Shown one piece after another: positions 7,147-7,555 of a DNA stretch of 7,555 nucleotides (position 1 is its first letter; every line of letters begins with the position of its first letter). The stretch lies in assembly GCA_021295675.1 (NCBI GenBank), contig JAGWBY010000094.1, positions 1 to 7,555 of the forward strand, written 5' to 3'. The notes beneath the pieces are model-generated. The model had not been told where the DNA came from. It saw only the letters and a program-made list of their open reading frames with translations, and searched no databases. This stretch comes from Candidatus Latescibacterota bacterium. Lineage in GTDB: Bacteria; Latescibacterota; UBA2968; UBA8231. Position numbers and translations under genes: made by a program.

Positions 7147-7555
7147 ATGCAGTTTACCGAGCTCGATCTAGCACCCTACATCCTCAAAGCACTCGACGAG
7201 ATGGGCTACGAAGACATGACGCCCATCCAAGAACAAACCATCCCCCACATTATCGCCGGCAAAGACGTCATGGGCCTAGCCGAAACCGGCTCTGGCAAGA
7301 CCGGCGCCTGCGCCATCCCCCTAATCCAAGCCACTGACGATTCGCTCAACGCCATCCAAGCCCTCATCTTGGTCCCCACCCGCGAGTTGGCGCTCCAATA
7401 TGTCCAAGAGGTAGATGAAATCGCCAAACACTCAGGCGTGGTGCCGTTTGCCATCTACGGCGGCTTTGACATGGATATCCAAAAGGCCAAGATCAACCAC
7501 GGCGTTCACGTGCTCGTGGCCACGCCCGGCCGCCTCATCGACTTTATATGGAATC
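7147..7555 (+). CDS. DEAD-box ATP-dependent RNA helicase, N-terminal part (cut by window end)
   Basis: The first 136 codons of a superfamily 2 RNA helicase, an ATP-driven RNA-unwinding enzyme used in ribosome assembly, mRNA turnover or cold adaptation (DeaD/RhlE/CshA-like). Visible motifs in order are the Q motif (F3 with TPIQ at 25-28), motif I/Walker A A-E-T-G-S-G-K-T at 45-52, motif Ia PTRELA at 77-82, GG at 105-106 and motif Ib TPGRL at 126-130. The second residue of motif I is E where Q is most common. Motif II (DEAD) and the second RecA domain lie beyond the window, so the subfamily cannot be settled. The ATG at 7147 gives the normal distance to the Q motif; AGGA at 7140-7143 is a Shine-Dalgarno with an unusually short 3-base spacer. 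It is divergent from gltX. No frame damage is seen in this part. Confidence 0.93.
   Translation, partial: MQFTELDLAPYILKALDEMGYEDMTPIQEQTIPHIIAGKDVMGLAETGSGKTGACAIPLIQATDDSLNAIQALILVPTRELALQYVQEVDEIAKHSGVVPFAIYGGFDMDIQKAKINHGVHVLVATPGRLIDFIWN

Overview
The window carries an apparent operon of three exported lipoproteins on the + strand (about 105-5428), a broken glutamyl-tRNA synthetase gene on the - strand (5521-6971), and the first 136 codons of a DEAD-box RNA helicase on the + strand (7147 to the window end). The DNA is GC-rich and densely coding. Short-spaced operon genes, Asp-rich FG-GAP/VCBS propellers with ASPIC/UnbV ends, TPR lipoproteins and a small GC-rich twin-hairpin repeat together suggest an uncultivated, environmental Gram-negative-type bacterium. 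Latescibacteria, Poribacteria and similar groups are rich in such genes. This placement is an inference from gene style, not a phylogenetic result.

Region 1-104 holds a twin-hairpin inverted repeat (4-75) that ends 29 bases before the first gene. Region 105-5428 holds a seven-bladed FG-GAP/ASPIC-UnbV lipoprotein (reading frame broken near 320), a 13-repeat TPR lipoprotein, and a second seven-bladed FG-GAP/ASPIC-UnbV lipoprotein with a helical TPR-like front. The gaps between them are 2 and 1 bases, so they are very likely co-transcribed and translationally coupled. All three start with lipoprotein signal peptides, so the products probably sit together on a membrane surface as two calcium-binding propellers and one TPR scaffold. 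What they bind is unknown.

The short convergent spacer 5429-5520 contains a roughly 70-base stretch whose translation resembles the start of a TPR module in the middle gene, as if a further TPR gene once followed. gltX then runs toward the operon. Its two halves are individually well conserved but lie in different frames, joined at about 6258, where about 25 bases just before the KMSKS loop appear to be missing. The first operon gene has the same kind of lesion (about 16 bases missing). Two short frame-breaking deletions in one 7.5 kb window, one in a normally essential gene, point to sequence or assembly error first and real decay second.

The 6972-7146 spacer is a divergent promoter region between gltX and the helicase. 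It has an AT-rich core containing a perfect TATAAT and an overlapping 15-base palindrome.
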